64,000 nt of DNA from Luteimonas salinisoli (GCF_013425525.1 NZ_JACCKA010000060.1:1-64000), one strand, 5' to 3'; positions 9,306 through 22,344 are shown, numbered from the stretch's first letter. The notes: generated by a model not told the origin, from the sequence alone. Program-made: numbers and translations.

Positions 9306-9406
9306 TGGCCATCGACCGGACCCCGCTGCTGCCCGGCGCGGCCGTGGCCGCTGTCGCCGCGGCGGCCCCGCGCAGGGACGCGGCATGCGGCGGCAGCGCC
9401 CGATGA
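9305..9406 (+). CDS. Possible 33-residue coupling ORF between moaB and ppk2
   Basis: An ATG at 9305 shares its A with the moaB stop (TGATG), and the ORF ends in a TGA that overlaps the ppk2 start (ATGA, 9403-9406). The peptide (MAIDRTPLLPGAAVAAVAAA then a charged tail) has no recognisable domain and could be one hydrophobic helix. The exact overlap at both ends suggests translational coupling. The sequence is GC-biased and this could be chance. Confidence 0.2.
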   Translation: MAIDRTPLLPGAAVAAVAAAAPRRDAACGGSAR

Positions 9407-10191
9407 GCGAACTCAAGCGCAAGCAGTACGAAAAACTGCTCGAGCCGCTGCAGCTGGAGCTGGTGGCGCTGGCGCGCTGGGTACGCCATGCCGGCAAGCG
9501 CATCGTGATCGTGATGGAGGGGCGCGACACCGCCGGCAAGGGCGGCAGCATCAAGGCCATCACCGAGCACCTCGACACCCGCCAGTACCGCGTCGCCGCG
9601 CTGCCGAAGCCGAGCGAGCGCGAGCAGACCCAGTGGTACTTCCAGCGTTACATCGCGCACCTGCCGGCCGCCGGCGAGATCACCCTGTTCGACCGCAGCT
9701 GGTACAACCGCGCCGGCGTCGAGCGGGTGATGGGCTTCGCCACGCCGGCGCAGGTGCGATTGTTCCTGCAGCAGGCGCCGGCGTTCGAGAAAATGCTCAC
9801 CGACGACGGCATCCTGCTGTTCAAGTACTGGCTGACCTGCGACCAGGAGAAGCAGGAGGAGCGCTTCGCCGAGCGCCTGGAAGACCCGCTCAAGGCGTGG
9901 AAGCTCTCGCCGATCGACCTCGAGGCGCGGCGCCGCTACGCCGACTACACCCGCGCCCGCGAGGCGATGCTGAAGGCCACGCACACGAAGAATGCGCCGT
10001 GGACGCTGGTCGACTTCAACGACCAGAAGATCGGCCGGCTGACCCTGATCCGGCATCTGCTCGACCGGCTGCCCGACGTGCGGGTGCCGCGCCGCCGGCC
10101 GGAGTTTCCGTCGCTGGCCGGGGCGCCGAAGCGCGAGCGCTACGGGATATTGAAGCCGATCCCCAGCTGTCCGCAGCCGGAAGGCGAGTGA
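9403..10191 (+). CDS. ppk2: Polyphosphate kinase 2
   Basis: 262 residues, the size of single-domain class I PPK2 enzymes, which use polyphosphate to phosphorylate nucleoside diphosphates (or the reverse). The Walker A loop MEGRDTAGKGGSIK lies around residues 38-51 and the Walker B/lid segment LFDRSWYNRAGVER around 95-108. QTQWYFQRYIAHLP and the C-terminal DFNDQKIGRL are also typical. A start at 9385 (six more residues) is possible, but the 9403 ATG fits homologue length. The enzyme links stored polyphosphate to GTP/ATP supply under stress. Confidence 0.93.
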   Translation: MSELKRKQYEKLLEPLQLELVALARWVRHAGKRIVIVMEGRDTAGKGGSIKAITEHLDTRQYRVAALPKPSEREQTQWYFQRYIAHLPAAGEITLFDRSWYNRAGVERVMGFATPAQVRLFLQQAPAFEKMLTDDGILLFKYWLTCDQEKQEERFAERLEDPLKAWKLSPIDLEARRRYADYTRAREAMLKATHTKNAPWTLVDFNDQKIGRLTLIRHLLDRLPDVRVPRRRPEFPSLAGAPKRERYGILKPIPSCPQPEGE

Positions 10192-10260
10192 GCGCCAGGG
10201 CGCGCGCGCGCGCCTGGGCCGCCGCGCCCGTCCTCGACGCTCCGGCAACCGGCCACGACG

Positions 10261-10893
10261 CTACACGGCCATCCGGCCATCCGCCCGCGGGAGCCGGGAT
10301 GCGATGTCCGGATCGAGGTCGTCCAGCGGCCCCCTCTGCACGATCCAGGGCGAGACGGCAGCCTCCTGCGGCTCGCCCAGGCGAACCGCATCGGGAGTGA
10401 AGGGCGGCACGTACACCGGCCGCTCCGGTCCCGGCTCCGGCCGGCCGATGAGATCGACCAAGCGCCCGGCCAGCTGCTCGATCAGGGTCGCGATCGCGCT
10501 CGGGCCGCTCCCGGAGGGTCCATCCGGACGCTCCACCGGCTGTCGCACCGCCGGCGTCGGCGGCTCCAGCACCGGATGGATCACCCGGGCGATGGGGGTG
10601 CACGGCCGCACGAACGCGTGCGGAGGCTCGGCCGCGCACGGGGGTGGCGGAGCGCTGCAGACCGGCTCCTCGGCATGCGGCACCGGAACATGGACAGTAT
10701 CCCCGGGATAGATCAGGTCCGGATTGGCGATCTGCGGATTGGCGGCGATCAGCTCCTGAGGCGGCACCCCGTACTGGCGGGCGATGCCGTAGAGCGTGTC
10801 TCCTCGCTCGACGACATGCGTCTGGCCGGGGTTGCCATGGGTCTGATCGGGACGCACGTATTGGGCCGGGGGGCTGACGATGGCGAATTGCAC
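10261..10893 (-). CDS. LysM-domain protein without a signal peptide
   Basis: 210 residues starting at a GTG (10893-10891) with an AAGGAG site 8 nt upstream. Residues about 25-70 form one LysM motif (HVVERGDTLYGIARQYG, then LIAANPQIANPDLIYPGDTV), a peptidoglycan/chitin-binding fold. The rest is proline-rich and of low complexity (VCSAPPPPCAAEPP, PVYVPPFTPDAV). No hydrophobic N-terminal segment is present, so it is either cytosolic, exported by another route, or a bridging protein such as those found with phage-tail or secretion machines. It converges on ppk2 and diverges from the sigma-factor gene. Confidence 0.8.
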   Translation of the reverse strand: MQFAIVSPPAQYVRPDQTHGNPGQTHVVERGDTLYGIARQYGVPPQELIAANPQIANPDLIYPGDTVHVPVPHAEEPVCSAPPPPCAAEPPHAFVRPCTPIARVIHPVLEPPTPAVRQPVERPDGPSGSGPSAIATLIEQLAGRLVDLIGRPEPGPERPVYVPPFTPDAVRLGEPQEAAVSPWIVQRGPLDDLDPDIASRLPRADGRMAV

Positions 10894-11200
10894 GTAGTCT
10901 CTCCTTGTCTGCTGGCTGTCCGGTGGGCCAGGAGTCGGGGGGGGGTTGGGCCGGACCGGACGACCGACCCACATGGAAGAGTTCGCCGGGGGGCGCGAAT
11001 GGTTACGCCCGCCCGTCGATGCGCTCGGCGCTCGGCCTCTTGCGATGCCCGGCCCAGGGCAGGAGGACTCGACCCGATCGGCCGTGCCGGGCGGTGGGCA
11101 TGGACCGACCACTGCCGTGCAGCGAGGGCTGGCCCGGCCGAGGCGCGTGGCATGATGGGCCACCGCCGCCCCTTCGCCAGGACCTCCGCGCGCGCTCCCG
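10894..11200. other. Divergent intergenic region, LysM gene / ECF sigma gene
   Basis: About 307 bp between two oppositely directed genes, so it must contain both promoters. I see G-runs (for example 10938-10944) and the GC-rich background but no clear -35/-10 pair, gene, RNA or terminator. Confidence 0.5.
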
Positions 11201-11818
11201 ATGCCCTCCGAGCCCACGCAAACGCACCCCTCCCCATCCACCGGCGACGCAGCCGCGGGCGATGGATGCTGGGAAGCGTTGATGCTGCGCGCCCAGGACG
11301 GCGATCGCGCCGCCTACCATGCGCTGCTGCAGGCGGTCACGCCCTGGTTGCGGACGATCGTGTGCCGCCACCTGGGACGCGGAGAGGAAATCGAGGACGC
11401 GCTGCAGGACATCCTGCTGGCCGTCCACGGGATCCGCCACACCTACGAGGGCGGACGTCCGCTCAGGCCATGGCTGGGCACGATCGCCAACCGGCGATGC
11501 ATCGATCTGCTGCGTCGGCGCGCACGCCGTCTGCGGCACGAGTCGCAGGCCGTGCAGATGTCCGCCGAGCCCGCCGACGACGGCCACGGCCCCCCGGATG
11601 CCAGCGCGCACGAACGGGCCGCCCGCGACCTGCGCCAGGCGGTGGACGCGCTGCCGGAGCGGCAGCGCGAGGCGGTGCAGCTGCTGCGCCTGCAGGAACT
11701 GTCGCTGCAGGAGGCGGCCGAGCGCAGCGGGCAGAGCGTGGGCTCGCTCAAGGTCGCCTGCCATCGCGCGTTGAAGTCGCTCAGGCGCGTACTCTTGAGG
11801 AGCTCCCGTCATGACTGA
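11201..11818 (+). CDS. ECF-type RNA polymerase sigma factor
   Basis: 205 residues. Region 2 (RGEEIEDALQDILLAVHGI, then PWLGTIANRRCIDLLRRRAR, about 60-110) should bind core polymerase and the -10 element. Region 4 (LPERQREAVQLLRLQELSLQ plus EAAERSGQSVGSLKVACHRA, about 150-195) is the helix-turn-helix for the -35 element. The gene overlaps the following NrsF-type gene by 8 bp, the usual layout of an ECF factor with its membrane anti-sigma partner. The inducing signal is not evident. Confidence 0.92.
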   Translation: MPSEPTQTHPSPSTGDAAAGDGCWEALMLRAQDGDRAAYHALLQAVTPWLRTIVCRHLGRGEEIEDALQDILLAVHGIRHTYEGGRPLRPWLGTIANRRCIDLLRRRARRLRHESQAVQMSAEPADDGHGPPDASAHERAARDLRQAVDALPERQREAVQLLRLQELSLQEAAERSGQSVGSLKVACHRALKSLRRVLLRSSRHD

Positions 11819-12473
11819 TACCGACCGCCTGATCGAACAGCTCGCCGCGCGCGCGACGCCGGTGCGGCGCCTGGCCTCCCCAGGGCGGCGCACCCTGCTC
11901 TGGCTGGCGCTGGCAGCGGCGATCCTGGTCCTGATCGTCGCCGGCACCGGCCTGCGCCCCGGTCAGCTGGAGGCACTGGCCGAGCCGGCCGCCGCGGCCG
12001 AATGGCTCGCGAGCGTGCTGATCGGGGTGCTGGCCGCCTACGCCGCGTTCCAGATCAGCGTGCCTGGGCGCCCGGCGGCGTGGGCTTGGCTGCCGCTGCC
12101 GGCGCTGGCGCTGTGGCTGGCAGGGCTGGGCTGGGGCTGCCTGCGCGACTACTCCCGCCTCGGCGCCGAGGCCTTCGCGTTCGATGCCGACAGCGCCACG
12201 TGCGCCTGGGAGATCGCCCTGGTCAGCCTGCCGCTGGGGCTGGCGATGCTGCTCATGGTGCGCCATGCCGGGGCGGTCAGACCGGCGCCGACCGCGCTGC
12301 TGGCGACCCTGAGCGCGGCGGCCCTGTCGGCGGCCGGCGTCAGCCTGATCCATGACGGCGAAAGCATGCCGATGGTGCTGCTGTGGCATGCCGGCACGGT
12401 GGCGGTGCTGTCGCTGCTGAGCCTGGCCTTCGGCCGGCACCTGTTCGCCTGGATCGGCCACGCGCGGCGCTGA
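11811..12473 (+). CDS. NrsF-type (DUF1109) membrane anti-sigma factor
   Basis: 220 residues. A short cytosolic N-terminus (MTDTDRLIEQLAARATPVRR) is followed by about six hydrophobic helices, including LLWLALAAAILVLIVAGTG, WLPLPALALWLAGLGWG and LVSLPLGLAMLLMV. This is the DUF1109/NrsF architecture, known as an inner-membrane inhibitor of the cognate ECF sigma factor. The 8-bp overlap with the sigma gene implies coupled synthesis in fixed proportion. In studied systems NrsF reacts to heavy metals or oxidants through conserved cysteines. Two cysteines are present here (YxxC near GWGCLRDY and SATCAWEI). Confidence 0.85.
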   Translation: MTDTDRLIEQLAARATPVRRLASPGRRTLLWLALAAAILVLIVAGTGLRPGQLEALAEPAAAAEWLASVLIGVLAAYAAFQISVPGRPAAWAWLPLPALALWLAGLGWGCLRDYSRLGAEAFAFDADSATCAWEIALVSLPLGLAMLLMVRHAGAVRPAPTALLATLSAAALSAAGVSLIHDGESMPMVLLWHAGTVAVLSLLSLAFGRHLFAWIGHARR

Positions 12474-12528
12474 GCGGCCCGCGCTCGCCCGTCCGGCGAT
12501 GCGCGCACGGCCGCATTGACGCAGGCGG

Positions 12529-12797
12529 TCAACCGGCCTTGAATCCCTCGCCGGCCTCGTCGGCGCTCGCCGGCTCGCGCCGGAGGGCATCCACCCGCGC
12601 CATCGGCGGGCCATGCTGCAGCCAACGTTCCAGCGCGTCGAGGGCGTCGGGTTCGCCGGCGGCCAGAACCTCCACCCGCCCATCCGGCAGGTTCTTCGCG
12701 TAGCCGCGCAGTCCCAGCCGTTGCGCCTGCTGGCGGGTGGAAGCGCGGAAGAACACGCCCTGCACCCTTCCGCCGATCAGAAAGCGGGCGGCCGCGC

Positions 12798-12801
<4 letters not shown>
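12529..12801 (-). CDS. acyP: Acylphosphatase
   Basis: 90 residues, the full family length. It hydrolyses acyl-phosphate bonds. The catalytic signatures are GGRVQGVFFRASTR (phosphate-binding loop with the active Arg) and GYAKNLPDGRVEVLAAG (catalytic Asn). The GTG start (12801-12799) overlaps the stop of the thioredoxin-like gene (GTGA), so it is the last cistron of the yihY-tlpA-acyP unit. A much longer frame runs through on the same phase, but it is only the shadow of the upstream gene. Confidence 0.93.
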
Positions 12802-15708
<2,907 letters not shown>

Positions 15709-15770
15709 TGAGCGCGCGGCCGGCGACGAAGCCCTAGAATGCGCGCTGGCCATCCCTGCGCGCGCATGCA

Positions 15771-16262
15771 ATGGAAGAACTGCTGATCGTCACCACCGGC
15801 GGCACCATCGACAAGGTGTATTTCGACGACAAGTCGGACTACCAGGTCGGCGAGCCGCAGATCGGACGCATCCTCGAGGAACTGGGGGTGGCGTTCCGCT
15901 TCCGGGTGATCCCGATCCTGCGCAAGGATTCGCTGCACATCACCGACGCCGACCGCGAGCTGGTGCGTGCCACCGTGGCGGCGCAGCCGGCGCGCCACGT
16001 ACTGGTCACCCACGGCACCGACTCGATGGTGCAGACGGCGCAGGCGCTCGCGTCGGTGGGCGGCAAGACCATCGTTCTGACCGGCGCCCTGAACCCGGCG
16101 CGCTTCCGCGGCTCCGACGCCGAGTTCAACATCGGCACCGCCGTCGGCGCGGTGCAATCGCTCGCAGCGGGCGTGTACATCGCCATGAACGGGCGGATCT
16201 GGGATCCGGCGCGCGTGCGCAAGAACGTCGCCGCCAACCGCTTCGAGGCCGACGCCGGCTAG
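15771..16262 (+). CDS. Stand-alone asparaginase N-terminal-domain protein
   Basis: 163 residues, about half a normal L-asparaginase. The N-terminal domain is intact: LLIVTTGGTIDKVYFDD with the nucleophile-type Thr, LVTHGTDSMVQTAQAL with the second Thr-Asp pair, and GGKTIVLTGALNPARFRGSD with the catalytic Lys. The C-terminal domain that normally completes the active site across the dimer is absent. The downstream sequence is a different gene on the other strand, so no fragment is left behind. Small proteins of this kind exist as a distinct group in proteobacteria; activity is uncertain. Confidence 0.85.
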   Translation: MEELLIVTTGGTIDKVYFDDKSDYQVGEPQIGRILEELGVAFRFRVIPILRKDSLHITDADRELVRATVAAQPARHVLVTHGTDSMVQTAQALASVGGKTIVLTGALNPARFRGSDAEFNIGTAVGAVQSLAAGVYIAMNGRIWDPARVRKNVAANRFEADAG

Positions 16263-16290
16263 GGGCCGCAACCGCCGACCGGCGCCGCGC

Positions 16291-16722
16291 TCAGTCGGGG
16301 CGCTGCATCGGGCCGGGGCCGGCGCGCATCAGCGCATCGACCTCCACGTATTCGACATCGGGATCGGCGGCCAATGCTTCCAGCAGCCGCCGCGCTTCGG
16401 CGCGGTCGAGTGGACGCTCGGCCTGCAGCACGTCGGCCTGAACCGCCAGCCTGCGCTGCCACTGCAGCGCCAACGGCGTGTCCTCGTCGGAGAGCATCAG
16501 TCCGCTTGCGGCGACCGCACGGTCCAGACGCGATTGCACGGCGCGCGGATCGCGCCCGGGAGCGCTGTCGCTGCGGTATTTCACGATGAACCGCTGGTAT
16601 GGGCCGGGGCCCGGCAATTCGCCCACCGTCGCCGCCATGGTCTCCTCCGCTCCCGCAGGGCCGGCCCCCAGGGTGAGGGCCAGCGCGAACAGAATGGCAT
16701 GGACTGCCGTCGTCGGGATCAT
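16291..16722 (-). CDS. Secreted stand-alone inhibitor I9 / subtilase propeptide-like protein
   Basis: 143 residues. A signal peptide (MIPTTAVHAILFALALTLGA, cleavage near GPAGA) precedes a domain that mirrors the propeptide of the nearby subtilase. YQRFIVKYRSDS corresponds to HDRFIVKYRDGS, and LDRAEARRLLEALAADPDV plus EYVEVDALM corresponds to LDRVEAESLMRQLAANPNV plus EYVEVDKLN. It stops exactly where the subtilase catalytic domain would begin and has no protease part. I9 propeptides act as folding chaperones and tight inhibitors of subtilisins, and free-standing I9 inhibitors are known in fungi. A truncated protease relic is the alternative; the intact signal peptide and frame argue against it. 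Confidence 0.8.
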   Translation of the reverse strand: MIPTTAVHAILFALALTLGAGPAGAEETMAATVGELPGPGPYQRFIVKYRSDSAPGRDPRAVQSRLDRAVAASGLMLSDEDTPLALQWQRRLAVQADVLQAERPLDRAEARRLLEALAADPDVEYVEVDALMRAGPGPMQRPD

Positions 16723-16735
16723 GGGGAGACCGCAA

Positions 16736-16763
16736 CTCCCGCCCGGGCAAGCCCGGACGGGAG
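16736..16763 (-). promoter_or_regulatory. Hairpin between the Lys-C gene and the I9 gene
   Basis: Inverted repeat CTCCCG-x-CCGGGC-aa-GCCCGG-x-CGGGAG, two 6-bp blocks with one mismatch and a 2-nt loop. It lies in the 57-bp gap after the lysyl endopeptidase stop and 14 nt before the I9 start. It has no T-tract, so it could slow polymerase, protect the 3' end of the protease message, or mask the ribosome site of the I9 gene (GGGAG lies in the stem). Confidence 0.5.
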
Positions 16764-16779
16764 CGGTTCGATCGACCGG

Positions 16780-19176
<2,397 letters not shown>

Positions 19177-19196
19177 TCAGTCTCCGTAAAGGCGCA

Positions 19197-19254
19197 GCCG
19201 CCGGGAACGGCGGCCTTGCCTTGCGGAAAGCGGCCCGGCACGGCGCCGGGCCGC
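19197..19254 (-). terminator. Double hairpin behind the subtilase gene
   Basis: On the minus strand, 14 nt after the subtilase stop, is a perfect 10-bp stem (19254-19245 with 19239-19230, GCGGCCCGGC/GCCGGGCCGC, 5-nt loop) followed by TTTCC. A second 6-bp stem (19214-19209 with 19202-19197) is followed by a short TTT. These probably terminate or process the subtilase message before the lysyl endopeptidase gene. Confidence 0.6.
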
Positions 19255-19267
19255 CGCCCTCGGGACC

Positions 19268-21331
19268 TCAGAAGTTGCCTACCAGGCTCACGCCCGAATA
19301 CGCGCTGTAGCCGCGCAGCATCACGTGCCAGGTCCCGGCCTGCGGGTTCGAGAACGCGCAGCTCTCGTTGTTCCCGGTCCGGTACGGACGGCAGTCGTAG
19401 GCCGAGGTGGTCGGCTGCGAGCCGCGACGCACGTACAGGTCGGCATCGCCGCTACCGCCGGAGATGGCGATGTTGAGGCTGCTCCTGCCGGCCGGCACGT
19501 CGACGATCCAGAACCGGGTGCTGCCGCTGGCGCCGGAGATCCCGGTCACCGGTACGCCGTTCTGCAGCTGGTTGCCGCCGCCACCGCCACCGCTGTAGCT
19601 GCCGGTGAGCGTCACGCCGGAGTAGGCCGAGTAGCCGCGCAGCATGATGTGGTAGGTGCCCGCCTGTGGCGTGGCGAAAGTGCAGGTCTCGTTGTTGCCG
19701 TTGCGGTACGGACGGCAGTCGTAGGTGGAGGTGGTCGGCTGCGAACCGCGGCGCACGTACAGATCGGCGTCGCCGCTGCCGCCCGCGATCGCGATGCTGA
19801 GGTTGGTGGCGCCCGCCGGGACCTCGATGGTCCAGTACTGGGTGCTGCCACTGCCGCCGGAGATGCCGCTCACCGGCACGCCGTTCTCCAGCTCGCCGTC
19901 GGGATCCGGATCGGGCCCGCCGCCGCCAGCGGCGTCCACCGCGGCCTTGGCGTTGACGATGCCGGCGCCGATCGGCTGCGACGGCGTCGAGGGAAATGCG
20001 CGCGCCGTGCTCTTCAGCGTCGACTCCACCTGCGCCGGGGTCAGCGCCGGATTGGCCACCGACTGCATCAGCGCCACCACGCCGGCCACGTGCGGCGCCG
20101 CCATCGAGGTCCCGTTGTAGGAGGCGTAGCTGGCGCTACCGGGCGTGGTGCTGCCGCTGTTGAGCGTCGACATGATGCTCGAGCCCGGCGCCGAGACGTC
20201 GATCAGCGCGCCGTAGTTGGAGAAGCCAGAACGCGCTCCGGTGCTGGTGTTGGAAGCCACCGCGACGACGTTGTTGCAGTTGGCCGGCGAGAACCCGGAC
20301 ACGTTGGCATTGCTGTTGCCCGCGGCGATCACCACGGTGGTGCCGCGGCCGACCGCACCATTGATCGCGCTCTGCATGGTGGAACCGCAGGAGCCGCCGC
20401 CGCCGAGGCTGAGGTTGATCGCCTCGGCCGGATTGGCGTTCGCCGGCACGCCGCTGACCGAGCCCCCCGACGCCCAGATGACGGCATCGGCGATGTCCGA
20501 GTCGTATCCGCCGCAGCGGCCGAGCACGCGCACCGGGACGACCTTGGCGTTGAAGGCGGTGCCGGCGACGCCGACGTTGTTGTTGGTGACGGCGGCGACG
20601 GTGCCGGTGACGTGGGTGCCGTGCCAGCTCGAGGGCTGCGCGGCATGCAGGCCGCCGCATTCGTTGGCGGCGATCCAGTCGCCCGGGTCGCTCGGGTCCG
20701 AGTCGCGTCCGTTGCCGTCGCGCGAGACGAACGTATCGACGATGAAGTCGTAGCCCGGCAGGATGTTGGCATTGAGATCGGGGTGGTTGGTGATGCCGGT
20801 ATCCAGTACCGCCACCACGGTGCCGCTGCCGCTGGTGACGTCCCAGGCCTCGGTGGCGCGGATGCCGCCGGCCCCGGTGCCGAACCCGTACTGCTGGCCG
20901 AAATTGGGGTCGTTCGGGGTCAGGAACAGCTTGTTGAGCTTGTCGACCTCGACGTACTCGACGTTGGGATTGGCGGCGAGCTGACGCATGAGCGATTCGG
21001 CCTCGACGCGGTCGAGCTTGCGGTCGGTCTTGACCACGTCGGCGCCCATGGTCATCCGCCGCACCTGGGTGATGCCGAGCGCGCCGCCGCGCGCGGGCAC
21101 GGCGCGCGCCGCCCCCTTGAGGCTCGCCTCCAGCGCGCCCCTGCCGGCCAGCTCGGGGCTGCCGTCGCGGTACTTGACGATGAAGCGGTCGTGCAGCTCG
21201 GAGGCCTGCAGCCCTCCCAGGTTGATTCGCTCTCCGGCAAGGGCCGGGACGGCGACCATCGAGGACATGGCGATCGCGGTGGCGGCCGCCAGCGCGCGCA
21301 TGCGGAAACGGCATTTCGAGACATCGGACAT
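19268..21331 (-). CDS. Secreted S8 subtilisin-like serine protease with two PPC domains
   Basis: 687 residues. Signal peptide with charged start (MSDVSKCRFRMRALAAATAI, cleavage near VPALAG). I9 propeptide about 46-137. The S8 catalytic domain carries Asp177 (AVLDTGITNHPDL), His237 (SSWHGTHVTGTVAAV), oxyanion Asn339 (IAAGNSNANVSG) and Ser409 (YNGTSMAAPHVAG). After an Asp/Pro/Gly linker come two nearly identical PPC domains (479-580 and 588-687), which are removed in related enzymes during maturation. Such extracellular subtilases are major proteases of Xanthomonas and Lysobacter. A weak GGGGGTAA ribosome site precedes the ATG. It is the first gene of the minus-strand protease cluster. Confidence 0.95.
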   Translation of the reverse strand: MSDVSKCRFRMRALAAATAIAMSSMVAVPALAGERINLGGLQASELHDRFIVKYRDGSPELAGRGALEASLKGAARAVPARGGALGITQVRRMTMGADVVKTDRKLDRVEAESLMRQLAANPNVEYVEVDKLNKLFLTPNDPNFGQQYGFGTGAGGIRATEAWDVTSGSGTVVAVLDTGITNHPDLNANILPGYDFIVDTFVSRDGNGRDSDPSDPGDWIAANECGGLHAAQPSSWHGTHVTGTVAAVTNNNVGVAGTAFNAKVVPVRVLGRCGGYDSDIADAVIWASGGSVSGVPANANPAEAINLSLGGGGSCGSTMQSAINGAVGRGTTVVIAAGNSNANVSGFSPANCNNVVAVASNTSTGARSGFSNYGALIDVSAPGSSIMSTLNSGSTTPGSASYASYNGTSMAAPHVAGVVALMQSVANPALTPAQVESTLKSTARAFPSTPSQPIGAGIVNAKAAVDAAGGGGPDPDPDGELENGVPVSGISGGSGSTQYWTIEVPAGATNLSIAIAGGSGDADLYVRRGSQPTTSTYDCRPYRNGNNETCTFATPQAGTYHIMLRGYSAYSGVTLTGSYSGGGGGGNQLQNGVPVTGISGASGSTRFWIVDVPAGRSSLNIAISGGSGDADLYVRRGSQPTTSAYDCRPYRTGNNESCAFSNPQAGTWHVMLRGYSAYSGVSLVGNF
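19271..19897 (-). repeat. Tandem PPC-domain coding repeat
   Basis: Codons 479-580 (19897-19592) and 588-687 (19570-19271) of the subtilase encode two PPC domains that share long identical strings such as GSGDADLYVRRGSQPTTS and YDCRPYR-GNNE. A third close copy forms the end of the lysyl endopeptidase (17085-16783: [23 protein letters not shown]). Internal duplication and exchange between the neighbouring genes explain the pattern. Confidence 0.8.
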
Positions 21332-21792
21332 CGTGTGTTACCCCCGGAAACGGAAAAAAGAAAAGCCGCGGAGCGGCAGAGTCGGGGCAACGGTGCGCGT
21401 CATGGAGCGAGAACGTCGCACAGCGTCCCGTCATGAACGTGGACATGACAATCCTGTCCACAAACTGACGCTAAGCGACCATTCAGTGGGAAAGCAAGCG
21501 GCCAAAGCGTGGCCGGTTACAGTTAAAATTTAATCTACATCACAATTTGAAACATTAAACCCTTGCAACCGCAACTATTGTCGTGCGGGCATCGAACGCC
21601 CGGGGCGGCGTGCGCGTACGCGCCGCGGACGACCTGCGGCGGGGGAATCGATTGCGCCCCGCGCGCAACGGCGACGCGGCAGTCGGGAACAGGCGACAAA
21701 CGGCATCGGCCAGTGCAGCGGACGTCCGGCAGGATCCCGGGCCAGCCCGTCCGCAATCTGGCCGGCAGGCCGGGGGCGTCGAACCCCGGGCT
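21332..21792. other. Upstream region of the subtilase with an AT-rich patch
   Basis: 461 bp between the subtilase start and the sufT stop, with no gene. The window's GC-rich texture is broken at 21518-21560 by an AT-rich patch (AGTTAAAATTTAATC and ACAATTTGAAACATTAAAC), the likely promoter zone of the subtilase, about 190 bp before its start. I find no clean -35/-10 pair. One TGTGA half-site lies on the minus strand at 21544-21540, but its partner half is missing. Confidence 0.45.
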
Positions 21793-22344
21793 TCAGAACA
21801 TCCCGGTTTCCAGGCGCGCGGCCTCGGACATCATCGAGCGGTTCCACGGCGGGTCGAACACCAGCTCGACATCGGCTTCGGTCACGGTCGGGATCATCTC
21901 GAGCTTGTTGCGCACGTCGTCGACCAGGATCTCCCCCATGCCGCAACCGGGCGCGGTGAGGGTCATCTTCACCTCGACCATGCGCCCGCCGCCCGCCGCA
22001 GGCTTCACTTCCGCCTCGTAGACCAGGCCCAGGTCGACCACGTTGATGGGGATCTCGGGATCGAAGCAGGTGCGCAGCTGCTTCCATACCAGCTGCTCGA
22101 CCGCGTCGTCGTCGGCATCGTCCGGCAGTTGCAGCGGCCGCGGCGGTTCCTTGCCGAGCGCATCGGCGTCGGGGCCGGCGATGCGGAACAGGTTGCCCTC
22201 GATGAAGACCGTGTAGCTGCCGCCCAGCGCCTGTGTGATGTAACCGATGCTGCCGGCGGGCAGGGTCACGGCATCGCCCTGCGGCACCAGCACCGCGGCG
22301 CAGTCGCGTTCGAAGCGGACGGGTTCGCTGCTGCTGGAGTACAT
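21793..22344 (-). CDS. sufT: Iron-sulfur cluster assembly protein SufT
   Basis: 183 residues. An N-terminal extension (SSSEPVRFERDCAAVLVPQG) leads into the DUF59/MIP18 domain from about residue 95, with DPEIPINVVDLGLVYEAEV and the reactive-cysteine loop TLTAPGCGMGEILVDDV. This layout is SufT, which helps load Fe-S clusters onto clients when demand is high. It is usually near the suf operon; here it is alone, transcribed away from the hypothetical membrane gene at 22444. Confidence 0.9.
   Translation of the reverse strand: MYSSSSEPVRFERDCAAVLVPQGDAVTLPAGSIGYITQALGGSYTVFIEGNLFRIAGPDADALGKEPPRPLQLPDDADDDAVEQLVWKQLRTCFDPEIPINVVDLGLVYEAEVKPAAGGGRMVEVKMTLTAPGCGMGEILVDDVRNKLEMIPTVTEADVELVFDPPWNRSMMSEAARLETGMF

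Noticed and set aside
10195-10217. CCAGG...CCTGG hairpin between ppk2 and the LysM gene as bidirectional terminator
   Set aside because: The arms are only 5 bp around an alternating GC run and there is no T-tract on either side. Probably simple sequence.
16291-16722. Interpretation of the I9 gene as a pseudogene of a second subtilase
   Set aside because: No residual catalytic-domain coding is found downstream in any frame before the asparaginase gene, and the signal peptide and frame are intact. Not excluded, but less likely.
21529-21544. Clp/CRP site upstream of the subtilase
   Set aside because: Only one TGTGA half is present; the opposite half matches poorly (TTTAA), so a full TGTGA-N6-TCACA site is not supported.
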